A stretch of DNA of 64,000 nucleotides, from NCBI RefSeq assembly GCF_036373705.1, contig NC_089869.1, forward strand, positions 13,651,676-13,715,675, read 5' to 3'. Position 1 is the first letter of the stretch. Every line of letters begins with the position of its first letter. Below are positions 21,324 through 34,200 of the stretch, piece by piece. The notes under the pieces were generated by a model. The model did no database searches. It saw nothing but the letters and a program-made list of their open reading frames with translations, and was not told where the DNA came from. Made by a program: the position numbers and the translations under genes. The stretch is from Amia ocellicauda (lineage: Eukaryota > Chordata > Actinopteri > Amiiformes > Amiidae).

Positions 21324-22898
21324 ATCGGTCTGAAGTCGCAGCATCTGCCTGTAAAGACGCCAGACCGCAGCCCGGTCCGCTATGGCTCAGTTCGGGGGGC
21401 AGAAGAACCCTCCGTGGGCGGCTCAGTATGCCGCTACCGCGGTCTCTCAGCCCGGGCAGTCGCTCGACATGAACAGTCTGCACTGTAAGTATTTCCAATT
21501 CGTTTTAAAAACCAAAAAATCTGTTTTGTTCAAGCTAAAATTGTTCGCAGTTATTTGTTTATATTCTTAATTGATTTAAAATGCATGACAATCCACCCCG
21601 CGGTATAAAGAAGTGTAAATGTCAAAGGATTTCAAAGTCAGGATATTTTTATATTTACCGAGTTGTTTACAATACGATGTTTTTTTTGTTTGTTTGTTTT
21701 GTTTGCAATGGGAGCTCTCTAACCATATTTAATTCATTGTTTTCCATTTCACACATCTTATGATTTTAATTACACTTATATTTATGAATGTAAAGAATAT
21801 ACTAATATGCTTTCCTGTTCAATTTGATGAATAACACATGATGATAAGTATTATTTTGACTGCTTAATCAGTGTTTTGAAAATGTAATTTATATTCTTAT
21901 GTAAGTAATGTCAAGTGAAGTATACTATAGATAAAATAATGTTGATTGAAACATTGAAATTGACAAATCCTGCAAATGTGATGGAAATAATTTCATGACA
22001 TTTTCCCTCTCTTGATTTATTTTTTCTGTGATATGTTCTATGAATAAATACTTTTCTATTAGGTATTTTCCATGTCACTTCATGGTACAGCATTTTTTCC
22101 ACTGAGGTTTTTCTGTGACTTCTGTATTCAGACTATAATGCCTTTCATTAGTTCTTTTAAGTTTGTAATGTAGCCTATATGTGCGTGCTTTTTTTTTTCT
22201 CATGTTTTTTGCCCCACTTAAGTGTCTTATCAAAAATATTTGTTTTTGCTTTCATACCATTTTTTGTAAATTTGAAAATTAGTCACAAAGAGTGAGTGTA
22301 TAAAAACGAAACATAGGTAGATGATGTAGAGCTTTCAGACTGAAGTCCCAGTTAAAACCTTCTGCTATAAAATAACCTGTTGTCTTCTCCCTTACATAAA
22401 GCAGGATCTATCAAAGAGTATATGGCTGTATCCCTTGTCAGTCCTTGATGTTGTTGCCTCTCCACAGCTCTGGGAGTTCAGCAGCCCTCTCTCCTGGGTG
22501 CCTCCCCTGCAATGTACTCCCAGCAGTCTGCGCTGGCAGCCGCTGGTCTCAACTCACAATCCGCTGCCAACTACCAGCTCTCCCAGCAGACCGCGGCCCT
22601 GCAGCAACAGGCAGCCGCTGCTGCTGCTGCTGCACTGCAACAGGTAAGGGAGCATTGCTCTCCCACGCTCACTGAGTCTCCCCCACAACTCCACGTAACT
22701 AATATTAACAACCCCCTATTTTTTTTTTATTTTAGGAACTGGGCTATTTGAACTTTGATAGTCTTATGTAGCACCTCTGCATTGACTGTGTCAGCCTGCA
22801 GCGGTGTGTTGTCAGTGTACATGATCATGCGTGTGATGTCTGTCAGACTGCACTCACACCTTCATTCTCTCTCTTAGCAGTACCAGCAGCAGCAGCAA

Positions 22899-22936
<38 letters not shown>

Positions 22937-23606
22937 GCAACAGCAGCAGCAGCAGCAGCCTCCCCCACAGCAGACACTGTACAGCGTCCAGCAACAGGTA
23001 TGCGTGTGAGACGGCAGAATTACACCTGCGAAGACAGCATGGCGCGCCGTGACTCGGACTGTGCTTCAGTGAAACCCGCTGTTCAGTTGCGTACAGACCT
23101 TCACAGTGTGCGGTATACGGCATTCGAAATGGCATCTTTAATAATTGTGCTGACTTTGATTCGCCTTGCAGTGCTTATCCCATCTATAGTAACTATGGCG
23201 AAGGAGAAGCACCAAGGATCTAAAAACGGGAAGGAAAAATTTGGTACACAGCACATCTGTTTCCTGCATTTTGCAACGGTTATGTCAAATGAAGATTACC
23301 AATTATTTAATATAGCTCATATTAACTATGTGTTATGCTGCGTTAGTTATTTAGGTGTTGTATGACTGTCTGTACGTATTGTGGTGGCCAGATTTCACAT
23401 GGTAACACTGAAATATAATGAGTTGCGAATGACCTGACTGACCTATTAGTTTGATCGATTGCGACTGCACTGTGTATATGTGTTTGTGTATATAAATATA
23501 TATATATATATAAAAATATATAAATAAAGCTATGTATCTGACCATTTTTCTATTGTTCTTCATTTGTATATAGTTACAGCAGCCCCAGCAAGCCTTGCTT
23601 TCACAG
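21324..23606 (+). CDS. ccar1: ccar1 exons 2-5: start codon and Q/A-rich N-terminus
   Basis: Coding parts: 21382-21484, 22468-22643, 22881-22997 and 23574-23606. The ATG at 21382 fits the conserved N-terminus. Exon 2 ends in a stretch (SLDMNSLH) that I do not know from human CCAR1. Exon 3 carries GVQQPSLLGASP and a run of eight alanines. Exon 4 is almost all glutamine (25 in a row, residues 95-119, mixed CAG and CAA). Exon 5 is only 33 bases (LQQPQQALLSQ). The acceptor of exon 4 is a TAGCAG tandem, so one glutamine may be included or skipped. Low-complexity Q/A regions of this kind are typical of transcription co-activators. Confidence 0.93.
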
Positions 23607-25213
23607 GTAATATTACCTTTTAAGGCCATTTAATGTCTGTTTGCTTTTTCTTACAGCATATGTATTGTCTTTGCGCAGAAGTGTTTGTAGAGCTACATTT
23701 TGTGTAGTCCCATTCTCATGATATGCAGGCAGTCTATACCAATTCACAGGTTCCTTTAAAAACTGTCCTTGAAATCCTTGTTGCTATCAAAGCATGAGTG
23801 AATAAGTTGAAGTACTGTCAATCCGTACATGTTGTTAGTATTTTTAGATTTGTTCTGCAGATGTTTTAGTAACTTGTTAGTTGGACTTGTTTTGCAGCCT
23901 CCAGTTGCCTTGCCTACAAGTCTCAGCTTGTCTAACCCCCAGCAAACTGCACAGATAACAGTCTCCTACCCAGCCCCGAGGTCCAGCCAGCAGCAGACCC
24001 AGCCCCAGAAACAGCGCGTCTTCACCGGAGTCGTCACCAAACTGCACGACACCTTCGGCTTTGTGGATGAAGATGTATTTTTTCAGCTAAGGTAAGCCCT
24101 CTTGTTATTCAACTTTTTAGGTTATGCTATTTGGTTATCAAGCTACTGGCTCTGACAGTAGGTAAATCAGATTTTCTTCTCTTCAAATACTGACAGATAA
24201 AGTATGTGTTTTGCATTTGTAGATTGCTCCTGATTTTGGTTTGCACTGGCTTTTAATTTTAAATTGTTGCAGGACCCCTTTTTAATGAACCCTTTGTCTC
24301 AATGGTGTCTTAGCCAAATCAAATTCCCCCCCCCCCCACCATATGTAAGCCATGGGGGGTGCTACTGAGCTGTCTGCACTGTTGGTTCTCAATGCTAATC
24401 TCCCAATCGCCAGATTGGCGTTGTTGCTGATCCAGAACAATGCTTGCTTTTGTGTGTGCAGGGGGTTATTTCTCTGTAAGGATGTATTGTTTTGTTGACT
24501 AATGAGCACTATTAGGACATGTCGGGAATACATATTGTAATTAGCAAGTGCATGAATTACAGACAGTTTGTTTCTTCAACAAGTTGTGTATGTGTTTGCT
24601 TATAAAATCCTGTGTGGAAAAACAATATTTGTATTTATTCAAATGGTGTAGAAATGGAAATTAGATCTGGTAAAAAAGAATTACCTTAGTTTGTGTCTAA
24701 TGACCATATTTGCACTGAAAATGCATTATTGTTTTTATAGTGCTGTGAAGGGGAAGACCCCTCAGGTGGGCGACCGTGTTTTGGTTGAAGCCGTATACAA
24801 TCCCAACATGCCATTCAAGTGGAACGCCCAGAGGATACAGACCTTACCTCAGATCACCCCACAGTCGGTAAGTATTTACTGTCAAGCCAGCTGTTTGTCT
24901 GTAGTTAAATCTATGAATGTGTGCTGCACTAACAAACTTAATTTTCTTTTTTTTTTTATCATTTTCTTAATTTTATATAGTTACAGCAGCCCCTGCCCTT
25001 ACCTCACATTTCCCCTCAGTCGGCGAGTTTTTACTCGGAAGCAGGATTGTCTCTCTACTCAGATGGTCTCCCTGCGGTGGACACGAGACAAAATGTAACA
25101 GAAATGATTTGGGTGATTTCCCCTTGACTAAATTATTTGCTCCACTTGTTCCTTACAGTCAAACCTTAGTGAAACTACACTCCCAAGATAAGCTGACAGC
25201 ATGCAGATTTGTT

Positions 25214-25253
<40 letters not shown>

Positions 25254-28200
25254 GTTTATAAAACAAACATAAATAATTTTCTAGCAAATTAATCACTGAC
25301 GCAGTTTAATGTGGAAACCTGTAACTTCTACAAAGCTCCATTTGCTGTGACAGAAGCACCATCCCCACAGGATATGAAATACGCCAATTTATTTCCAATG
25401 TAATCTACATTCTGTGCCGATTACTGACATCTTTTCCCGGGAGTGTAGTTAAACTGAATTGTGGAGGGTTATTCTCCCTCCTTTTCTTGTGTTTTCCAAT
25501 TTTTAAAAGCCCACTGATGTTAAAACTTTGAACACACATAGTAATGGACAACAGGAATTACCAATTGTTTTCTAAGTGTAAATTCAAATAAGTGTTGGAC
25601 AGTTCAAATTATGAATGAAATACTGTGTGTGTGTGTGGTGGGAGGCTATTGTGCAACATTTAATTTCAAGTGATGGTATAATGTTAGTTATTGCAACTAA
25701 TTTGATTACAAAGGGTTTGTTAATGTCACATTGAATACAATGCAAAATTCAAAGAGCTTTACAGATAACACAGTGTAGTACAACATACAGCATGTAACAT
25801 TATATTTAAAAGTCTGGTATGTTTTGATCATGGGTTCTCACTTCTCTCTTTCTTGGTATGTTGGTTTTAAATGGAAAAATTACAGTAAACAAGGATGACT
25901 GTTTTGTTTCATGACCGAAGACATTTGAATGTCAGGGTTATTTGATGTCTCCTGTGTTTGGCTGCGGTCTGTTTGGAAATGATAGTGTGACATGACTAAT
26001 CTGACTTGGCTGGTTTTACAAGGACATGGCCATTTTTGTGTGTCAGCCTGTCCTTGATTACTGTGAAAAGGTTAGCTAAAACCACATTTAGCATAAATGC
26101 ACAATAATAAATGCAAATTCTTTTTTCTGCTTTTCTCAAAAGGTGTTGGGATGTTAATAGCAACACGTTTCTAATGCTTGGGCCTTTAGCTTTATATATG
26201 GATGATGGTCTTGTATTGTGGAGGCTTTTCTTTGTCTTCTGTTGAATGGCGTATTTTAATATTGTCCACAGCATTCAATAATGTTTCTCAATTATCTGCT
26301 GTTAAATGTGCAAATGTGGTCTCACGGCCAAATCCAAAGGAGAATATTAAATATGGCCAACACTCCTACCTGTAAGAGTTTCAGAGTCTGTTTCCTGCAC
26401 CGCACACTCCCTTTCAAGCAGTGTCTGTGGTCAGGCCGGTGTGTAGTGTATTGCACAAAAAATGACCTCTGTGTTCTACCCCCGTTTAATTTTGTATGGC
26501 GCTCTATAGTCGGGTAGTTTGGTATCTTGGTATCATAGCTGTTCAGTTTCACTGACCATTACTGAGAAAATGTTAACCCTGTTGTGTTCTCCACTGTCGC
26601 AGAGCCAGCCCCCAGGGCCGAACATGATGAAGACTGCCCCAGCAATGCTGCAGTCGCTCCCGCCACCCACCTCCTTCGGCGTTCCATCTCAGGCCCCTCC
26701 CCCATCCCTGCTCCAGGCTCAGCTCTCTGCCGCTTCCTTGGCCCCTCTGCTGCAGAACCCACCCCAGCCCCTGCTGCCCCAGCCACCACCTAAAGGTAAG
26801 TATAGTGTAATTCAGGGATTCATAGGATTGTTATGCCAATATAGCTTTTACAGAAATGACAATCTAAAGGATTTGTTAATAACACCTTATTTTTGTAGCT
26901 TCAGTCTATGACCAATGTATAAATAATTTGTTTGAACAGCCATCGGCATAGTAACTCTTAAGTTCTTGAACTGTGGCACATCACCCTGGCTTTACGATTA
27001 ATTTTGCCAATATTTGAACGGGTTTAAATGCAGAACAATTCACAAAAAAGTATTTTAAGGTCTATAATTGTCTCGTCAAGAGCAAAATAAAGCTGAGGCT
27101 TTTTATTTTTTTAGTCGGCATTAATAAGGTATTCCTCAGCTGCTCGTTTAGGAAAGCAATTACCTCTTGAAGCGTTCTGTATGAGAACTGAGGCACTCTG
27201 AGGATTTCACCGGTGTGTTGTTCTGGTCTCTGTTGCAGATTGTGTGTTCTCTGGGGGGCTGCTTCAGCCTCCAGTACGCATGATGCCCCAGCCTCAGCCA
27301 GCGCGCCGGTTAGACCCCACGCCTAGGTTCCCCGGCCGCAATGACAGGGCAGACCTGATGATCAGAAAGGATGACCGCAGGTGAGTAGTTTGTTTAATTT
27401 TACATGAGTAAGGCATATGATTTTATGTGAACACTACAAATTAGCTTCTTGCTTCAACCAGTACAGTTGAATTTGTGCATGATAACTTAAAATTTTGATT
27501 TGATGTCTCAACTGTTTATTATATTTTCAAGAATGAATTCATATTAATGTATTTGAAATGTCAGATTGTTTTGTATTTATTTGGAATAACCTTCTTAGGT
27601 GATAAGTGATTAAAGAAAATCACCGTCTGTGTGCTAAGCACCTCGTCTGTCTGTCCCTCCCGGTTGTAGCCGTGAGCGAGATCGTGACCGGAGGAGGTCC
27701 AGGGAGCGATCGCCCACACGGAAACGTTCTCGAGATCGCTCTCCGCGCAGAGACCGCTCTCCTCGGCGGCCTCGTAGGGTCGTCCCCCGCTACACGGTGC
27801 AGTTCTCCAAATTCTCTCTTGACTGGTAGGTCACCCACAGCTCTCATCTTCTCGTCTCAGTAGTCCTGGTGTGTGCAATAATGGAGAGCAAAAGGAAACC
27901 ATTCCAGTAGGTCAAGTAGGCATTTATTTTAGAAAATACATATGGGGTGGCAGAAAGAGGTTCACAGGAGTAAAGAGGGGAAATAATTTGTAGTGTAAAA
28001 CATGAAAATGCTTTGTTGTTGTGTTATTGATGTAATTCAACCTTGTACAATTCAACTGGTAATATTGGCTGTATTTTTATTTTTTTTAGTCTTGTTCTCA
28101 ATAGAATTTAACAGGGACAGTTCGGATTGGCCTACAGATCACTGGGAGCATATGATTATTTTCTGTGAAGATTTAGATGTTTGTTAGTCTTGAATTTTCC

Positions 28201-31200
28201 AAATAAGGGCCAGGAATTGCTGTGTTAGTTCAGCAAATATCTGATGGATTCTTTCAGTACTACATTAAACCCCTTCTAATCTGGGTGACTAACAAAATGA
28301 CTAAATATACATGGATTTTTCTATTACCCTTGTAGTTTGTTCCATGCTGCTATACTGTACAAAAATTATATATAATAAAATGGCTGCTAATGCACTGATG
28401 TTACTATTGTGTCTTCAAATTCCAGCTCTAGTTGTGACATGATGGAGCTCAGGAGACGATACCAGAATCTTTACATCCCCAGCGATTTCTTCGATGCCGA
28501 GTTCACCTGGGTGGATGCCTTCCCGGTGTCCCGCTCCTTTCACTTTGGAAATTACTGTAACTTCCACATAATGAACAAGGAGGTAGATCCACTGGTGAAG
28601 AATACTTCAGTTCTGGACCCCCCTGATGCCAATCACTCATACAGTGCAAAGGTAGCTGGTCGCTGTTGATTCTAGTGAAACATGTCTTAGGGTGTGCGTG
28701 TTGGTTGAAGTAAATTTCACTAATACAAAACAGACGTGATTTATACATTACATTACATTGGGCAGGACGGTACAGAAATCATCACAGGGATATCATTCAT
28801 AAAAATTACAAATTTACAAAAGTTATGGGGGATATTTCATTTTCTTCAGCTGTGAAATGATGTGGGTGCTGTCCGTTGACTTGTCTGCTCTTGCACAGGT
28901 GATGCTCTTGGCAAACCCCAGCTTGGAGGATCTGTACCACAAGTCTTGTGCCCTTGCTGATGATCCACAGGAACTGCGGGATTCATTTCAGCACCCGGCC
29001 CGGCTGATCAAGGTACAGGAGGTTTCAGAATGATAGAGCAGATAGATTATTGCACACTGAGAGTACCTGAGTACCTGTACCTAAATACAGATTTGTGTTT
29101 GTCTGCCAGGAAACTAAACTTAAAACTTGTTTCCTTTAGTTCCTAGTTGGAATGAAAGGCAAGGATGAGGCCATGGCCATTGGAGGGCACTGGTCCCCCT
29201 CCCTCGATGGAGCCGATCCGGAGAAAGACGCCTCTGTCCTGATAAAGACGGCTATACGTTGTTGTAAGGCACTCACAGGCATTGATCTGAGTTTGTGCAC
29301 GCAGTGGTAAGTACAAACCCATACAACACGTATACCACAGGTGTATTGATATGTTAATATGCGGTGGTACTAAAATCCACAGTATTTAAAAACAACTGCA
29401 TGTTTGTCAGTTACTTTGCTATATTCCATGTTGTGTTGGATGCTTTATTTTATTAAGATTATGATTAATTTTAATTTGCTTTCAATTTCGAACTGTGTTT
29501 GCTAATCTTCTGTGAAGAAACCCTGACTCTTTGTTTTTAATGTGGTGATGAATGTATTGATTCTGTCGCTCGAAGAGCCGTGCTGGAGGATTCGTCGTCC
29601 ATGGCTTCATCGTTATTTCTTTTTCTTTTTATGTTTTGTCATTTATTTATTTTATAACTTTCTTTCAATATGTCCTTGATTCACTGTCCTTTCTGTAATC
29701 TGTCCCCTTTCTGAAGGGACTTTGAACTTGTACACTCTCACACACACACCAATCTACACACAAATCAGATGGTAAATGAGAATGTGTCCAGGTTATTGTC
29801 TTGTTTTTGTGCGTGATCTTTTAGAACGTGTGGCTGCCATTCAAGATGAGAAGCTACATTTGGAGCTGCAATTGTTTTTTGCAAAAGTGGAGGAAATGAG
29901 AAGGGGGTGGGGGAGAGTAGTTAAGTTATGAAGTTGTCAGGGAAGTGTGAGCGTGTGCTAGGCTCTGTAAGATGTCTGATAGAGTGTTTCTTTCCAATAC
30001 GCTTCTTCCCTTGCGACAGGTATCGTTTTGCAGAGATTCGGTATCACCGCCCCGAGGAGACGCACAAGGGGCGTACAGTTCCTGCTCATGTGGAGACAGT
30101 GGTTTTATTTCTCCCGGATGTTTGGCATTGTCTTCCTACCCGCTCAGAATGGGAGTCGCTCTCCCGGGGATACAAGGAGCAGCTGGCAGAGAAGCTCCTG
30201 GCTGAACGCAAGGAGGCTGATGGAGAACAGGCACTGAACGCTAATCCCTTTTTCTCATTTCCGCTTCTCACAGGCACAGGAAACACAGGCACAAAAAACA
30301 AAACACAAAACAAATACGTACACCCACCCCCTTTACCTGTCCAAACCCACCCCCGTCCTCCCCCCGCCCCACTCCGATACTACACCGCAGTCACACACAG
30401 GGGAACGAGCTTAGGCCTTACTGCATTGAAACTGCATCAACTGGTAAAACAGATTCCAGCTTCGGCAGAGCCACGTCTGTCAGATTTTTTCCTTGATACG
30501 TGAAAACTAAATTCATGTTTCTAATTGGATTTGATGTGTCAGTTTTGGGAAGGGCTATAGATGCTAGGCTTGTGTGTATTTGAGTGGAGGCAAACTTTAA
30601 AAACCAAAACCATGCTGGAACCTGGAGGACCAGTTGTCTTGTTGGGTCTGTCCTAGCTTTGTACTCTGCCATTATCTGCCATATTCCAAAACTTCTAAAT
30701 TCTGTCTCTTGTCTGTCCCTTTTGATTTATGGTACTCTCCGATTGGACTCTGTATTAGACCCTTTTGAAGTGTTTGATTTTCCAGGGCAGTTGGTTGAGC
30801 GACAGTCTCCAAGCTTTACGAGTGACTAGAAATAAAAAATCTTCAAGCGGTGGCGTACAGCTAGGCTTAGGCAACACACACAATTTGGACAACAGCTTTG
30901 TGTGCACCTGTCTTATATATCTTTTGGACCTACTGTCATTGATGACCTTTTTGTGTTCCACAGATCTGGCTTTGATTGGCTGATGGGTGGCATTTGATCT
31001 TTAAAAAGCTCTAGAGCTTCCATGTTACGTAGCAGTGGATTTTTACCTACTGGAAAACTTAATAGCAGGAGACAATGAGAGACAGTTGTGACCTTGCTAC
31101 TTGCACGGATCAACTTTGTTTCAGAATGAATAAGTGGCAGTGCACTGTGGGAGCAGCACCTTCAATGTCGTCTTTTCTCTTTATGAACGTTTCTCGATTC

Positions 31201-34200
31201 AGGAGGAAGAAGAAAAGGACGAAGAGGATTTAAAAGAGATATCCACTCCTACCCATTGGTCCAAGCTTGATCCGAAGTCAATGAAGGTGTGAAAGCTTTT
31301 TTTACTACGGTTTACGTGCTATAAATGTTTTGACATCTGTACCAAGGCCCTTCAGTATCTTCTGTGCTGTGGGTGTAAACGTTTGTACAGTAGGATTTCT
31401 AGATATCTGTATTATTAGAGTGAAGTTGCTTTCGTATTCCCTTTTGGTTCACTTCTAAATACTTTTACGTATTCACTGGTCTTAACATCTTGTATGCAAA
31501 CACTTAACTATATCGTTGGCTTTGCAAAATAGTAGAGATTAACAATGTGATCCCATGTGTAAATTTAAGCTTTCCCCAACTTGACAAAGCATCAGATGTA
31601 CTTTCTTAGCATAAACTAGAAATGTTGGCATGGATGGTTACAGATGTATTTCATTATTTAGCTGAAGTTGGTAGCATGTTGGACAAAAGAGTTGATTGTT
31701 TGTTGTGGGTGATGTTTATGAGCGGAACGATGACGCTTCTCCGATTGATAGGTGAATGACCTGCGCAAGGAGCTGGAGAGCCGCAGCCTCAGCTCCAAGG
31801 GCCTCAAGTCACAGCTGATCGCTCGTCTGACTAAACAGCTGAAGGTGGAGGAACAGACGGATGAGGCCAAAGAGCCTGAGAAACCAGAGGTGCCGCCAGA
31901 GGTGGAGGAAGAGCCGGCCAAGCAGGAGGAAGACAAAGAGGTAGACCTGGAGCCACAAGATGGAGATGCCTTACAGTAACACTTACTTCCAGCTTACAGA
32001 AATACTGCTTCTGAGCTAGTTCAGTAGGAATAGTGCCCTATCTTTCCAATTTCCAAGGATTATTTGGAGCATTACTATAGGCTATTTAACCACTTTATTA
32101 AGGGAACTTGAGTGTGAATGAGGGAGTTCATGTATTTTCCTCCTGTTCATTTAAGTCAACCCTAGAACAGAAGCAAGGTAGAATTTTTTTTTTGTTTTTC
32201 TTCCCAGGAAGAGGAAAGGAAACGTCAAGAGGAGCAGGAGCGGCAGCGCAGAGAGAGACGCTACATCCTGCCAGAAGAGCCCACTATCATTGTCCATCCT
32301 AACTGGGCGGCCAAGAATGGCAAGTTTGACTGTAGCATCATGTCCCTGAGTGTCCTTCTGGACTACAGGCTGGAAGACAACAAGGAGCACTCATTTGAAG
32401 TAAGCGTTCATTCCTTCTCACCTCAGGGCAGATCTCCTCCATTCTGGGCTTCAGGCTCTTGTCATTTTTCACAACTAATGTGGTTGATTTTATTATAAAT
32501 TATCTTATTTAAAGAAAGTTATAGAGGATATAATAGAGGAAATAAGAGAGAAACAGGTTTTGTATGGATGTGTGTGTTGTGCTGAGGATAGACTGGAGTT
32601 TATTTTATAATATTTTGCTGCTTACCATACTGCTTTTCTTTTTTTTATAGAAATATTTTGATATTGAAAACAGGATCTAGAACTACAGTCAAGTGCAGTA
32701 GAGGACGTTTCTGTTATGTTAATTTCAGCATTTAGTTTCAGATCCTTTTGTTAATACCATTGTACCACAACTTCAAATCAAACAAGATCCTTTCCTCAGA
32801 GATTATATGATTGAAGTATGTTTCTCTACAGGTATCCCTGTTTGCCGAGTTGTTCAATGAAATGCTCCAAAGAGACTTTGGCTACAGAATCTTCAAAGCG
32901 CTGGTCTCGATACCTCAGAAGGATGAGAAGAAGGAAAAGAAAGAGAAGGCCAAAAAAGAGGCTGAGAAGAAAGAGGCAGAGAAGAAGGAAACTGAAAGAA
33001 AAGAAATAAAGAAGGAACCAAAGGAGGAAAAGGATGAAGAAAATGGGGAGCCGTCTGTGAAAAAAATTAAAAACTCAGACGAGAAGGAGGATAAGAAGGT
33101 CGGCAAATAAAAAGTTTGATTTACCGAAATGATGCAAAATAATTAGATTGGAAAGTATTTTTGTAATAGTATTTAGAAATGCACGTTTAATGTCACATTT
33201 GTACTGTTTGGGAGTGTTTTAGCTATATGTGCAGAGGAAAATTGCCATATTTGTAAAACGAGAGTTAAATGTGGCCAGCTAATATAAGCCTCTGTTTGTC
33301 AGGATGTGAAACACTTTGAACCCTTTTCCTTTCTGCAAATCTTCCATTGCCGTAAGCTGCCGATCACTATGTTTAGTAATCTTGGCAGTCTCTACATTTA
33401 GTTGGCAATCACTTCCGTATGTGCTACAATTAGCTGCTTTATTAGAAGGATGGAAGCGATTTAATTGTTTTGATCTAAACCTACAAGTGCTTAATAACTT
33501 TCCAAGTCTTGACTCTGTGGGACTCATTCCATTATGTTTTGTAGTAAATCATGCCTTCACATCTTCAGAAAAGGTCTGAGTCTCACTGAACCTAATAATT
33601 GCAGCCAGTCAGTTGGTATTGGAATATGTTTTTCCACTGTTGTCAAGTTTATTAGATGGCACCTCCATACTATAAAACTCCCACCATTCAGTATTTATTT
33701 TTCTGGCAGAAGAACAAAGCACTTTAGTGTCATGATTTCATATTAACTTTTCTAATGAAGGCCAGGGTGTCCTTCAGAAGGCTAATTCCAGTTGTAAACT
33801 CCGTAAGAGTAAAAGGTGTTTTATAATTTATCTCAAGGAGGATGAGAAAGAGAGGGAAAAGGAGCTGAAGAAAGAGGAGTCTAAAGATGAAGAAGAGGTG
33901 GAGGAGGAGAGCAGTAACACCAACGCCGAGGAGTATGACCCCATGGAGGCCGAGGAGGCTGATGACGACGACGATGATGGTAAAATAGACTTCTACAGCG
34001 CAGAGTTTCAGATTGCATGTAAAACTTTCCAAACTATATTCCAGTGTCGTCTTACAGGTCTTTTTTCATTATATAGGTAGATTATGGTACATTTTCAACT
34101 ATATATGACCTTTTTACATTTTGCCCACAGACAAAGATGATGAAGATTCAAATGGCAAGGACAAGAGGGACGACAGAAGAGATGACAGGAAGTCCAAAGA

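Noticed and set aside
22854-23135. Minus-strand frame with a long leucine run.
   Set aside because: It is the antisense shadow of the glutamine-coding exon 4 of ccar1.
24321-24332. Run of C bases in ccar1 intron 6, considered as a G-quadruplex on the minus strand.
   Set aside because: A single homopolymer of about ten bases without spaced G-runs is more likely a plain repeat or an assembly-sensitive tract.
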